From Streptomyces marincola (GTDB taxonomy: Bacteria; Actinomycetota; Actinomycetes; Streptomycetales; Streptomycetaceae): 64,000 nt of DNA. Each line of letters begins with the position of its first letter. Position 1 is the first letter of the stretch. Below, piece by piece: positions 43,232 through 51,698 of this stretch. The notes under the pieces were generated by a model. That model was not told the origin of the DNA and made no database searches. It saw only the letters and a list, made by a program, of their open reading frames with translations. The translations under genes were made by a program, and so were the position numbers. Location of the stretch: contig NZ_CP084541.1 in NCBI RefSeq assembly GCF_020410765.1, positions 2,927,001 through 2,991,000 of the forward strand, given 5' to 3'.

Positions 43232-44116
43232 GTGGCGGAGAGCGGAACCGGCCGGCGCGCGGCAGCGGCGGAGGAACGCGCGCGGGGCAGCGCGGGGGAC
43301 GGCGCGGAGGCGCTCGCGGAAGAGGAGTGTGCCGAAGAGGAGTTCGCGCAGGGGTTCACGGCGGGCTGGGACAGCGAGGCGCGGCTGGTGGACGGCCGCT
43401 GGGTCGAACGCCGCCCGCGCCGTCCCGAGGTCGCCGGCCGGCTGCGCGCCGAGACCCGTCTGATGCCGTGGCTCGCCCCGGCGCTGCCGCTGGCCGTTCC
43501 GGTGCCGCGCGTCGTCTTCGACGATCCGCTGGTCGTCCGGCACGCCCTGGTCCCCGGTCGGCCGCTGACGGCGCCGGGTGCCGGGCACGGCCGCGCCCTC
43601 GGCGCTTTCCTGCGGGCGCTGCACGCGGTGGACGCCGCCGAGGCGGTACGGCACGGCGCGCCCTCGGCGCGTGCGGCGCGCGAGGAGCGCGCGGCCCACG
43701 CGGCGGACTTCCGCGCGCGGGTGCTTCCGCTGCTTCCGGCTGACCGGCGCGCGTCCGGCGCGGCGGTGCTCGCGGCGGTGCGCGACCTGCCCGCGCACGC
43801 CCTGGTGCACGGCGACCTCGGCCCCGAGCACGTGCTGGCCCGGGGGGACCTGCTCACCGGAGTGATCGACTTCTGCGACGCGCACATCGGTGACCCGGCC
43901 AACGACGTGGTCTGGCCGCTGTTCGGCGGCCCGCCCTCGTTCGCCGCCGCGTTCGCCGCCGCCTACGGGGTGTCCCGGGACCTGCGCGACCGCGCCCTGC
44001 TCTGGCACCGCCTCGGCCCCTGGTACGAGGTCACGCACGGGCTCGACCTCGGCGACGAGGACACCGTCGGCTCCGGGCTGCGGGGAGTGCTGGGACGACT
44101 CCCCGCGTCGGCGTGA
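43232..44116 (+). CDS. APH-fold phosphotransferase (macrolide/aminoglycoside-kinase-like)
   Basis: 294 aa. A 45-residue Ala/Glu-rich head is followed by the kinase fold: VDGRWVERRPRRPEVAGRLRAETRLMPWLAPALPLAVPVP, catalytic loop ALVHGDLGPEHVLA and metal site GVIDFCDAHIGDPANDVVWPLF, which is the HGDxxxxHxx and DPAxD pattern of APH/MPH-type kinases. Substrate unknown. GTG 43232 is chosen because TACGGT (43220-43225) lies 6 nt before it; GTG 43226 is the alternative. Confidence 0.85.
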   Translation: MAESGTGRRAAAAEERARGSAGDGAEALAEEECAEEEFAQGFTAGWDSEARLVDGRWVERRPRRPEVAGRLRAETRLMPWLAPALPLAVPVPRVVFDDPLVVRHALVPGRPLTAPGAGHGRALGAFLRALHAVDAAEAVRHGAPSARAAREERAAHAADFRARVLPLLPADRRASGAAVLAAVRDLPAHALVHGDLGPEHVLARGDLLTGVIDFCDAHIGDPANDVVWPLFGGPPSFAAAFAAAYGVSRDLRDRALLWHRLGPWYEVTHGLDLGDEDTVGSGLRGVLGRLPASA

Positions 44117-44189
44117 CGACTCCCGCGCGCCGGCGTGACGCGCCGCCGGCCCTCGGGCAGGCGGGCGGTCGGGGGGCGACAATGGGGGC

Positions 44190-44780
44190 ATGGGTCGTGA
44201 TCCGACGGAGCGCGAAACGCCACTCACGCCACCGGTGCGCGAGGAGCTGCTGGCCCGCTGGGGCGAGCCGCACCGCCGCTACCACACGGTGACGCACCTG
44301 CGGGATGTGCTGGAACGGCTGGTGCCGCTGCGGGAGTTCGCGGAGGATCCGGAGGCGGTCGAACTCGCGGCCTGGTTCCACGACGCGGTGTACGACCCGC
44401 GCGCTCCGGACAACGAGGAGCGGTCGGCGTCGCTCGCCGAACGCCTGCTCGCCGGTGACTCGCGCGCCCCCGAGGTGGCCCGCCTGGTCCGGTTGACCGC
44501 GGGCCACGCGCCGGCCGACGACGACAGGAACGGCGCGGTCCTGTGCGACGCCGACCTCGGCGTCCTCGCCGGCCCGCCGGCCGCGTACGCCGCCTATGCG
44601 GCGGCGGTGCGCCAGGAGTACCACTTCGTGGACGACGCGGCGTTCCGCGAGGGCCGCGCCGAAGTGCTGCGGCGGCTGCTCGCGCTGCCCCGGCTGTTCA
44701 AAACCCCGTACGGCGCGGAGCACTGGGAGGCCACGGCGCGCTTCAACGTGCACGGCGAACTGCGGCTGCTCACCGGCTGA
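44190..44780 (+). CDS. Predicted HD-superfamily metal-dependent phosphohydrolase
   Basis: 196 aa. It has RRYHTVTHLRDVLERL (first His), AAWFHDAVYDPRAPDNEERSASLA (the HD pair) and CDADLGVLAG with a later Asp, the metal-ligand order of small HD proteins, then a long C-terminal helix pair with LPRLFKTPYG. The substrate is unknown; related proteins are annotated only as predicted hydrolases. ATG 44190 follows ACAAT by 6 nt, a weak leaderless pattern. Confidence 0.87.
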   Translation: MGRDPTERETPLTPPVREELLARWGEPHRRYHTVTHLRDVLERLVPLREFAEDPEAVELAAWFHDAVYDPRAPDNEERSASLAERLLAGDSRAPEVARLVRLTAGHAPADDDRNGAVLCDADLGVLAGPPAAYAAYAAAVRQEYHFVDDAAFREGRAEVLRRLLALPRLFKTPYGAEHWEATARFNVHGELRLLTG

Positions 44781-44837
44781 CGCCGCCCCGGGCGCCCCGT
44801 GCCGGGCGTGCGGCGCTCGGCGCGAGGCGCCCGCCTC

Positions 44838-44855
44838 CCCGCGCGCCCGCGCGGG
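44838..44855. terminator. Short convergent hairpin
   Basis: CCCGCGCG and CGCGCGGG (8 bp) around 2-4 unpaired bases, in the 112-bp gap between converging genes. Confidence 0.5.
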
Positions 44856-44892
44856 TGAGCACCGGCCGACGACCTCAGCCGGGCGGCGGCTT

Positions 44893-46218
44893 TCAGCGTT
44901 CGCCCGCGTGCGTCCCCTCGGGCACGCCGGTGCTCTCGGGCACGCCGGTCGGCCGACCGGCGCCGCGGGGCGCGGCGTCCGCGCCTCCGGCGACCGGGCG
45001 CGCCGGGCGCGCCGGGCGCCCGGCGCGCTGGACGGCGCGGGACTGGAGCCACGCGCCGCCCAGCGCGGCGACCACGAGCAGCGCGCCGAGCCACGCGGTC
45101 CAGGCGTAGCCGAGGCCGCCGCCGATGACGAGGCCGCCGGCCCACGGGCCGATGGTGTTGCCGGTGTTGAACGACGAGGTGGTGGTGGCTCCGGCCAGCG
45201 TGGGCGCGCCGGCGGCGACCTCGAAGATGCGGGCGTTGAGGCCGGGCGAGCACAGGAACGCACCGAGCCCGAACAGGCCGGAGAGCACGATCACGGCCGG
45301 CGCGTACTCCGCGAAGAGCGCGATCAGCACCAGCACGACGATGGCGGAGCCGAGGCCCGCGTACAGCGTGCCGAACATGTGCGCGTCGGCGAGCCGGCCG
45401 CCCACGACCGTTCCGATGAGCGCGCCGATGCCGTACAGGACGAGCACGGCGGGCACCCAGCCCTCGTCGAGGCCGGCCACGTCGGTGAGCAGCGGAGCGA
45501 GGTACGAGAAGAAGCAGAACGTGCCCGCGGCGAACAGCGCGGTCGTGGTCATCGCGAGCCACACCTGGGGGTCGCGGTAGACGCGCAGTTCGGTGCGCAG
45601 GGCGGGGCGGTGGGCCGCGGTGTCCTGCGGTGAGGTGCGCGGCACGAAGAGGAGCACGCCGACGAGTGCGACGGCCGACATCAGCGCGACGGCCCAGAAC
45701 GCCGAACGCCAGCCGAGGCTCTGGCCGAGGGCGGCGCCGCCCGGCACGCCCGCGATGTTGGCGATGCTCAGGCCGCCGAGCATCACGGCCATGGTGCGCG
45801 CGCGGGCCTGCGGTGGCACGAGGGAGATCGCGACGGCAGCGCCCACGGCCCAGAAGCCGGCGCACGCCACCGCGCTCACCACCCGGCAGACGAAAAGCAC
45901 CCCGTAACCCGGTGCGAGCGCCCCGACCACGTGGCCGGCCGTGAAGACGGCGAGCAGGCCCACCAGCGTGGTCCGGCGCGGCAGCCGCTGCGTCGCCGCG
46001 GCCAGCACGGGGGCGCCGACGACCATGCCGATCGCGAAGGCGGATATCAGCAGGCCCGCGCTGGGTATGGAGACGTCCAAGTCGTCGGCGACCTCGGGCA
46101 GCAGCCCGGACAGCATGAATTCCGAGGTACCGAGCGCGAACACCGCCGCGCCGAGGATGTACACGGCGAGCGGCAGGCGGAACGCGGCCCCCGGAGCGGG
46201 CGTGGGGAGAGCTGACAC
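44893..46218 (-). CDS. Cmx/CmrA-type MFS drug exporter
   Basis: 441 aa, 12 transmembrane helices. The first helices read YILGAAVFALGTSEFMLSGLLPEVADDLDVSIPSAGLLISAFAIGMVVGAPV, the DHA1 pattern seen in chloramphenicol exporters (Cmx, CmlV-like) and in sugar-efflux relatives. Motif A is at ATQRLPRRTTLVGL and motif C at GGLSIANIAGVPGG. The last 50 residues are a hydrophilic Ala/Gly/Pro/Arg tail. A role in chloramphenicol efflux is possible but not proven. The start is GTG 46218 (no strong ribosome binding site). Confidence 0.88.
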   Translation of the reverse strand: MSALPTPAPGAAFRLPLAVYILGAAVFALGTSEFMLSGLLPEVADDLDVSIPSAGLLISAFAIGMVVGAPVLAAATQRLPRRTTLVGLLAVFTAGHVVGALAPGYGVLFVCRVVSAVACAGFWAVGAAVAISLVPPQARARTMAVMLGGLSIANIAGVPGGAALGQSLGWRSAFWAVALMSAVALVGVLLFVPRTSPQDTAAHRPALRTELRVYRDPQVWLAMTTTALFAAGTFCFFSYLAPLLTDVAGLDEGWVPAVLVLYGIGALIGTVVGGRLADAHMFGTLYAGLGSAIVVLVLIALFAEYAPAVIVLSGLFGLGAFLCSPGLNARIFEVAAGAPTLAGATTTSSFNTGNTIGPWAGGLVIGGGLGYAWTAWLGALLVVAALGGAWLQSRAVQRAGRPARPARPVAGGADAAPRGAGRPTGVPESTGVPEGTHAGER

Positions 46219-46360
46219 GGTCGGTCAACGGAGCCGGGCCCGGTCGCATTCCCGGCACACCTCCGCGCCCCGCGCCTCGCACCGCCCCACGGCCGGCAGA
46301 CCCCCGACAGGCGGACCGGTCACCGGACGGGCTACCGGCCCGCGGACCGGCGGCTCGCGG

Positions 46361-46867
46361 TCAGCGGCTCGCCGGGACGATGCGGTAGTCGTGCCGGAAC
46401 ACGAGATTGTGCAGGTCGGCCGCCACGATGGCGCGCAGGGTGGGGATCTCGGCGGCGGCCTGCTCCGCCGTGAACACGTTCAGCGGCCACTCCCCCACCG
46501 TCGCTCCCCTCAGGTGCGGGTGGTGGAACGCGGTCCCGTAGTGCGCGCACAGCTCAAGCGGCGGCGCGCCCGCCTCGCGCTGCTCCGGCCAGCTGAGCGT
46601 CCACCGCGCCGCCACGCCCTCGGGGGTGCGGTGGACGCCCGAGGCCGCCGGGTCGCCGGTGCCGAGCAGCAGGTGGCTGTCGATCTCGGCGAGCACCTGC
46701 CGCGCGGGCGGGTCGAGGAGCGCGACGGCCCGGCCGAACAGCTCCTCCTTCTGCTCCCTCGTGACCGCCGTCCCCCCGTGGGTGCCTTCGCGCAGGTCGG
46801 CGAAGTGGCGCAGCAGGGCGGCGGCGTGGTGCGGCGGCAGGGGCGAGGACGTGGGCGGTGCGCTCAT
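46361..46867 (-). CDS. Unrecognised conserved-looking protein
   Basis: 168 aa with no family I recognise. Features: a helical first half (HHAAALLRHFADLREG, REQKEELFGRAVALLDPPARQVLAEIDSHLLLG), then a beta-rich part with an aromatic/His cluster, HYGTAFHHPHLRGATVGEWPLNVF, and a final helix LRAIVAADLHNLVFRHDYRIVPASR. ATG 46867 was chosen because codon bias and protein character end there; the frame is open upstream. Monocistronic on this strand. Confidence 0.65.
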   Translation of the reverse strand: MSAPPTSSPLPPHHAAALLRHFADLREGTHGGTAVTREQKEELFGRAVALLDPPARQVLAEIDSHLLLGTGDPAASGVHRTPEGVAARWTLSWPEQREAGAPPLELCAHYGTAFHHPHLRGATVGEWPLNVFTAEQAAAEIPTLRAIVAADLHNLVFRHDYRIVPASR

Positions 46868-47059
46868 GCCGTTCAGGATGCCCGCCGCCGGCCCGGGAAC
46901 GCGGCACGTCGGCCGAGGCGCCGCGCCGCGTCCCGCTCCGTTCCCCGCCCGCCCCCGCGCCCGGACCCACCCGCACGCCGGCGGGCACCCCGGCGCCCGA
47001 GAACGCCCCGCGCCCGAGGACACGCCCGCGTACCCGAAGGCACCCTCGCGCCCCGCGCC

Positions 47060-47347
47060 TCAGGGCTCGCCGCGCGCGCCGGAACGCGCGCCGTGCTTGC
47101 GCCGCCGCAGCCCGGCCTCGCTCAACCGGCGCACCAGCTCCTTGCTGCCGACCTCCACCGCGCCGAGCGCGACGGCCGCCCGGTAGCGTTCGGCGGGCAC
47201 GTCGTAGTGGTCGCGCTCGAACGCGCGCGGCGGCGCGCCGAGCCGCGCCGCGAACGCGTGCAGTTCGGCGAACGACACGTCGCTGACCAGGTGCGACCAC
47301 ATCCGCCCGTGGCCCGGCCACGTGGGCGGATCGATGAAGACCGTCAC
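47060..47347 (-). CDS. DUF4031-family protein
   Basis: 95 aa: VTVFIDPPTWPGHGRMWSHLVSD at the start and FERDHYDVPAERYRAAVALGAVEVGSKELVRRLSEAGLRRRKHG at the end. This is the pattern of the small DUF4031 family of actinobacteria; no function known. GTG 47347 overlaps the stop of the upstream gene by 4 nt, so the two are translationally coupled. Confidence 0.85.
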   Translation of the reverse strand: MTVFIDPPTWPGHGRMWSHLVSDVSFAELHAFAARLGAPPRAFERDHYDVPAERYRAAVALGAVEVGSKELVRRLSEAGLRRRKHGARSGARGEP

Positions 47348-47709
47348 TGCCGCGCCCCCGCGAGCGAGCCGACCGCGGCCACCGGCCGGCCCGTGACGCC
47401 GCAGACCCAGTGCGGGTCCTCGCCCAGTTCCGGTTCGACGTCGAGCGCGTGCGGTTCCAGTTCCACGCAGACCGGGCACAACGGCCACCTGCCGCGCCGC
47501 GCCAGCAATTCGTCCTGAACGTCCTGCGCGAGCAGCCCGGTGACGAAAACCGCCCCCTCCGGCCACTGGTCGCACCACCAGCGGCGGTGGGAAACTGCCT
47601 GTTCCAGCATGGACACTTCCTCGGGGCCGGCCACACCGTCCGCCGCGAGGTCGGCGAGCACCAAGGCCCTGCCCCGGTGCAGTGCCTCTTCCGAAGCCGG
47701 CTGTTCCAT
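47344..47709 (-). CDS. Small Cys-containing protein coupled to DUF4031
   Basis: 121 aa starting MEQPASEEALHRG. The middle has SHRRWWCDQWPEGAVFVTGLLAQDVQDELL, then CPVCVELEPHALDVEPELGEDPHWVCG, where the CxxC and a later Cys could bind zinc. No family name is known to me. ATG 47709 is preferred over ATG 47718 because TCCAAT is then 7 nt upstream. The 3' end overlaps the DUF4031 gene (GTGA). Confidence 0.7.
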   Translation of the reverse strand: MEQPASEEALHRGRALVLADLAADGVAGPEEVSMLEQAVSHRRWWCDQWPEGAVFVTGLLAQDVQDELLARRGRWPLCPVCVELEPHALDVEPELGEDPHWVCGVTGRPVAAVGSLAGARQ

Positions 47710-47787
47710 ACCGACCATTGGACCAGAGTTCCGGCCGTTTTCCGACCCGACCGGGAGTCCCGGAGGGCTTGACGGGCCAGCGCGGTC

Positions 47788-47800
47788 GAAAATACGTTTC
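47788..47800. promoter_or_regulatory. Candidate operator before the RpiR-family gene
   Basis: GAAAATACGTTTC, an inverted repeat with GAAA/TTTC ends matching its own complement at 9 of 13 positions, lies 17 nt before the regulator start. RpiR-family operators are often such A/T-rich inverted repeats. Autoregulation is inferred. Confidence 0.4.
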
Positions 47801-47816
47801 AGCTGTGAGGAGTGCG

Positions 47817-48761
47817 ATGAAGGAAAATTTCGCCCGCCGGAGCGGCAGACCGCGTCCCGTCGCCGTCACCCCCCGGTTCGCTCCTCCCGAGCCGGCCGCG
47901 CTCGCCGCCAAGGTGCGGACCATGGCCCCCTCGATGACCCGTTCCATGCAACGCGTCGCCGAAGCGGTCGCGGGCGACCCCGCCGGCTGCGCCGCGCTCA
48001 CCGTGACCGGCCTCGCCGAGCGCACCGGGACCAGCGAGGCCACCGTCGTGCGCACCGCCCGCCTGCTCGGCTACCCCGGCTACCGCGACCTGCGGCTCGC
48101 CCTGGCAGGCCTCGCCGCGCAGCAGGCGTCGGGCGCCGCGCCCGCCGTCACGGCCGACATCTCCGTGGACGACCCGATGAGCGAGGTCGTCGCCAAGCTC
48201 ACGGCCGACGAGCGGCAGACCCTCACCGACACCGCGGGCTCGCTCGACGTGCCCCAGCTGGAGGCGTGCGTCGGCGCCCTGGCCACGGCCAGGCGCATCG
48301 ACGTGTACGGCATCGGCGCCTCCTCCCTCGTCGCCCAGGACCTCGCGCAGAAGCTGCTGCGCATCGGCCTGGTGGCCCACGCGCACGCCGACCCGCACCT
48401 GGCCGTCACGAACGCGGTGCAGTTGCGCACCGGCGACGTCGCCGTGGCCATCACCCACTCGGGCCGGACCGTGGACGTCATCGAGCCGCTCCAGGCCGCG
48501 TTCGACCACGGCGCGACGACGATAGCCATCACCGGCCGCCCGGACGGCGAGGTCACCCAGTACGCCGACCACGTGCTGACCACGTCGACCGCTCGCGAGA
48601 GCGAGCTGCGGCCGGCCGCCATGTCGAGCCGCACGAGCCAGCTGCTCGTGGTCGACTGCCTGTTCATCGGCGTGGCCCAGCGGACGTACGAGTCCGCCGC
48701 GCCCGCGCTGCACGCGAGTTACGAAGCGCTCGCCCACCGCCATTCGCCACGCGTCCGCTGA
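47817..48761 (+). CDS. MurR/RpiR-family transcriptional regulator
   Basis: 314 aa. Residues about 35-110 form the RpiR helix-turn-helix (MTRSMQRVAEAVAGDPAGCAALTVTGLAERTGTSEATVVRTARLLGYPGYRDLRLALAG), followed by a SIS sugar-phosphate-binding domain (RIDVYGIGASSLVAQDLAQKLLRIG, AITHSGRTVDVIEPLQAA). The neighbouring murQ suggests N-acetylmuramate 6-phosphate as effector. GAGGAG lies 6 nt before the ATG. The gap to murQ is 27 nt, so they are one operon. Confidence 0.92.
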   Translation: MKENFARRSGRPRPVAVTPRFAPPEPAALAAKVRTMAPSMTRSMQRVAEAVAGDPAGCAALTVTGLAERTGTSEATVVRTARLLGYPGYRDLRLALAGLAAQQASGAAPAVTADISVDDPMSEVVAKLTADERQTLTDTAGSLDVPQLEACVGALATARRIDVYGIGASSLVAQDLAQKLLRIGLVAHAHADPHLAVTNAVQLRTGDVAVAITHSGRTVDVIEPLQAAFDHGATTIAITGRPDGEVTQYADHVLTTSTARESELRPAAMSSRTSQLLVVDCLFIGVAQRTYESAAPALHASYEALAHRHSPRVR

Positions 48762-48788
48762 CCCACCCACTCCGGAGAGCCGCTTCCG

Positions 48789-49697
48789 ATGTCCACCGAC
48801 TTCGATTCGCTGACGACCGAGGCACACCGCCCCGACCTGGCCGACATCGACCGGCGCACGACGCTCGACATCGCCCGCGTCATGAACGCGGGGGACGCCA
48901 CCGTGCCCGGCGCCGTCGCCGCACAACTGCCGAGCATCGCCGCAGCGATCGACGCGGCGGCGGAACGGATGGCGCGCGGCGGACGCCTGCTGTACCTGGG
49001 CGCCGGGACCGCGGGACGGCTCGGCGTGCTGGACGCGAGCGAGTGCCCGCCGACGTTCAACACCTCGCCCGACGAGGTCGTCGGCCTCATCGCCGGCGGC
49101 CCCGAGGCCATGGTGTCCGCCGTCGAGGGCGCGGAGGACAGCAAGCGGCTGGCCGCGGACGACCTCGACGCGCGCGGGCTGACCGCGGACGACGTCGTCG
49201 TCGGCGTCTCGGCCTCGGGGCGCACGCCGTACGCGGTCGGCGCGGTCGAGCACGCGCGCGCCAGGGGCGCGCTCACCATCGGTGTCTCGTGCAACGAGGG
49301 CTCGCCCCTGGCCGCGGCGGCGGAACACGGCATCGAGGTCGTCGTCGGGCCCGAGCTGATCGCCGGTTCAACGCGTCTGAAGGCGGGCACCGCGCAGAAG
49401 CTCGTGCTGAACATGATCTCGACGATCAGCATGATCCGCCTCGGCAAGACCTACGGGAACCTGATGGTCGACGTGCGCGCCTCGAACGAGAAGCTGCGGG
49501 CCAGGTCGCGGCGCATCGTGCACCTCGCCACCGGCGCACCCGCCGGCGTGGTCGAGGAGGCGCTGACGGCGACCGGCGGTGAGGTGAAGCACGCGATCCT
49601 CACCATTCTGGGCGAGGTGGACGCGCCCACGGCCGACCGTCTGCTGACGCGCCACGGCGGCCACCTGCGCGCGGCCCTGACGGCGGCGCGCGCGTGA
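48789..49697 (+). CDS. murQ: N-acetylmuramic acid 6-phosphate etherase MurQ
   Basis: 302 aa, the usual MurQ length. SIS-fold features: GGRLLYLGAGTAGRLGVLDASECPPTFNT (with the catalytic Glu in the ASECPPTF segment), VSASGRTPYAVGAVEHAR, and the C-terminal TGAPAGVVEEALTATGGEVKHAI. It removes D-lactate from MurNAc 6-phosphate, yielding GlcNAc 6-phosphate for the NagA route encoded at the right end of this window. GGAGAG precedes the ATG. It overlaps the next gene by 4 nt. Confidence 0.95.
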   Translation: MSTDFDSLTTEAHRPDLADIDRRTTLDIARVMNAGDATVPGAVAAQLPSIAAAIDAAAERMARGGRLLYLGAGTAGRLGVLDASECPPTFNTSPDEVVGLIAGGPEAMVSAVEGAEDSKRLAADDLDARGLTADDVVVGVSASGRTPYAVGAVEHARARGALTIGVSCNEGSPLAAAAEHGIEVVVGPELIAGSTRLKAGTAQKLVLNMISTISMIRLGKTYGNLMVDVRASNEKLRARSRRIVHLATGAPAGVVEEALTATGGEVKHAILTILGEVDAPTADRLLTRHGGHLRAALTAARA

Positions 49698-50686
49698 CCG
49701 ACCCGCGACCGCCGGGCACGTCCGCACCGGGTACAACCCTGCCGGGCACGTCCCTGCCCGGCGACGCGGAACGCTGTCTCGGCACGGCCGGCATACCGGC
49801 GGCCGAGGTGACCGCGTGCGCGCCCATGGCCGGCGGCACCTACAACACGCTGCTGCGCCTGCGGCTGCGCGACGGCGCCCGGCTGGTGCTGAAGCTGCCG
49901 CCGCCGCGGCACGCCCCGGCCCTCACCCACGAACGGGACCTGCTGCGCGGCGAGGCCGCCTTCTTCCGGGCCGCCGCGGAGGCGGGGGTCCCGGTGCCCG
50001 AGGTGGTCGCGGCCGACCGCGACTTCGTGCTGATGACCGAGTGCCGGGGCAGCGGCTGGCACCAGGCGCCCCCGCCGGCTTCGGAACGGGACCGGCTGCG
50101 CCGCGACCTGGGCGTGCTGGCCGGGCGTCTGCACGGCGTCGCGGGACCGCGTTTCGGCTACCCGGGCGGCGCGGTACCGGCCGCGAACGGCTGGCGCGGC
50201 ACGTTTCTCGCGATGCTGGCGGCGGTGCTCGCCGACGCGGAACGTTTCGCCGTTCCCCTGCCCGTGCCGGCCGACCGCGTGCGCGCGCTCGCGGAGGCCG
50301 CGGCGCCCGCCCTCGACGAGGTCGCGGTGCCCTCGGTGGTGCACTTCGACCTGTGGGAGGGCAACGTCCTGCTGGCCGACGGCGCGATCAGCGCCCTCAT
50401 CGACGGCGAGCGCATGATGTGGGGCGACCCGCTGGCCGAACTGGCCTCGCTCAACCTGCTGGGCGGGCCCGAGGACGACGCCGCGCTGCTCGCGGGGTAC
50501 GCGGCGGCCGGCGGCAGGACGGCGTTCGATGAGGCCGCGCACGCGCGGATGGCGCTCTACCGCTGCTACCTGTACCTGATCATGCTGGTCGAGGTGGCTC
50601 CGCGCGGGTACGGCGCCGAACGCCGCGCCCTGCTCGACGCCCGGGTCGTTCCGGCCCTGCACGCCGCGCTGGCCCGCCTCGGCTGA
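49694..50686 (+). CDS. APH-fold kinase translationally coupled to murQ
   Basis: 330 aa. The N-lobe has MAGGTYNTLLRLRLRDGARLVLKLPPP; the catalytic loop is VVHFDLWEGNVLL (about residue 215), where Phe replaces the usual Gly of HGD, and the metal site is ALIDGERMMWGDPLAEL. HFDLWEGN is common in fructosamine- and homoserine-kinase-like branches. GTG 49694 overlaps the murQ stop (GTGA). The context suggests phosphorylation of an amino sugar from cell-wall turnover, such as MurNAc or GlcNAc; this is inference. Confidence 0.85.
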   Translation: MTDPRPPGTSAPGTTLPGTSLPGDAERCLGTAGIPAAEVTACAPMAGGTYNTLLRLRLRDGARLVLKLPPPRHAPALTHERDLLRGEAAFFRAAAEAGVPVPEVVAADRDFVLMTECRGSGWHQAPPPASERDRLRRDLGVLAGRLHGVAGPRFGYPGGAVPAANGWRGTFLAMLAAVLADAERFAVPLPVPADRVRALAEAAAPALDEVAVPSVVHFDLWEGNVLLADGAISALIDGERMMWGDPLAELASLNLLGGPEDDAALLAGYAAAGGRTAFDEAAHARMALYRCYLYLIMLVEVAPRGYGAERRALLDARVVPALHAALARLG

Positions 50687-50835
50687 ATCCCGGGCTCGCA
50701 GACCCCCGCGTCAACGGTCGCCCTCCCGGGCGCGCCAGGGCATGCCGGGCCCCTCGGAACGCCACCGCGCGCCACCAGATGCCACGACGCGCCCCGGGCG
50801 GCACCGAGCACGACCGCGCGCCGCGGGCACCACCA

Positions 50836-50868
50836 CGCGCCCCGCGCCGGGCACCGCCGCGGGGCGCG
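50836..50868. terminator. Convergent hairpin
   Basis: CGCGCCCCGCG pairs perfectly (11 bp) with CGCGGGGCGCG around an 11-nt loop, between the kinase and a converging membrane-protein gene. Confidence 0.75.
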
Positions 50869-50895
50869 AGCCCTACCGCAGGGCGCGGGGCGCGG

Positions 50896-51354
50896 TCAGG
50901 CGTTCCGCAGGGCGCGGTACACGCACGCGGTGGTGACGCCGTAGGCCAGGTGGGGGAACACGTCCGCCGCCCAGTCCGCCGCCCGCCACGTGCCCGGTCT
51001 GGTCACGCCGAGCGCCGCCGCGGGCACGTCGCTGCTCGCCATGGCCGCCGCCGCGAGGGCCGGCCCTGCCAGCCGGTGCGGGAAGCAGCACCCGGCCGCG
51101 CGGAACACCGCGTACGCGACGCCCACGCCGAGCCCCGTGACGTATCCGAGCAGGGCGCCCGCGGCCTGCTCGCGCGCCGGCGCGTGCTCGTCGTCGCCCG
51201 GGTTGATGCCGGCCCGTACGGCGAGTTCGTCGGCGACCTGGTCGGGGGTGCTGCTCGCGGGCCGGCCGCGGACCAGCATGTCGGCGTAGGTGGCGATGTT
51301 GAGGGCGGCCGTGCCGGCCGCGCCGGCCAGCAGTCCCCTGGTGAGCGCGTGCAT
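50896..51354 (-). CDS. Small membrane protein of unknown function
   Basis: 152 aa. The start MHALTRGLLAGAAGTAALNIATYADMLVRGRPASSTP is a hydrophobic helix followed by a polar loop with DELAVRAGI. Two or three more hydrophobic segments follow (LLGYVTGLGVGVAYAVF, LAGPALAAAAMASS, YGVTTACVYRALR). It resembles conserved actinobacterial membrane proteins without a known role. GGAGGAGTACCC lies upstream of the ATG. Confidence 0.7.
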   Translation of the reverse strand: MHALTRGLLAGAAGTAALNIATYADMLVRGRPASSTPDQVADELAVRAGINPGDDEHAPAREQAAGALLGYVTGLGVGVAYAVFRAAGCCFPHRLAGPALAAAAMASSDVPAAALGVTRPGTWRAADWAADVFPHLAYGVTTACVYRALRNA

Positions 51355-51622
51355 GGGTACTCCTCCGGTGTTCTCGCTGCCCTGCCCCTCCCGCCCCGGA
51401 GTACCCCGGGGCCGACCGCGCCACGCCGTGCCCCCCGGCGGAACGCACCGCCTCCGGCGCGTCGCGAGGAAACGGCCCCGGCAGGCTGCGGCAGAACGCA
51501 CCCCGGCGGGTCGCGGACGTACGGGCGGCCCCCGGCCGGTCGCGGGGGAACGGCCCCGGCGGATCGCGCCGCCCCCGGCAGCGGACGAACGCCCCCCGCA
51601 GGTCGCGGGGGCGGGCACGGCG
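51355..51622. other. Intergenic region with degenerate repeats
   Basis: Degenerate units of the type GGTCGCGG plus GAACGGCCCCGG recur every 35-40 nt between about 51430 and 51610. The promoter of the small membrane protein should lie in the left part. The groEL terminator follows at 51623. No gene is evident. Confidence 0.5.
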
Positions 51623-51652
51623 AAGGGCGGTACCCCGTGGGGTACCGCCCTT
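51623..51652 (-). terminator. groEL terminator hairpin
   Basis: AAGGGCGGTACCCC pairs perfectly (14 bp) with GGGGTACCGCCCTT around a 2-nt loop, which in practice opens to 4. It lies 47 nt after the groEL stop on the reverse strand. Confidence 0.88.
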
Positions 51653-51698
51653 GTGCACCGTGCGCGCGTGCGCGCGGCGTGGCCTCCGAGCGCGTGGC

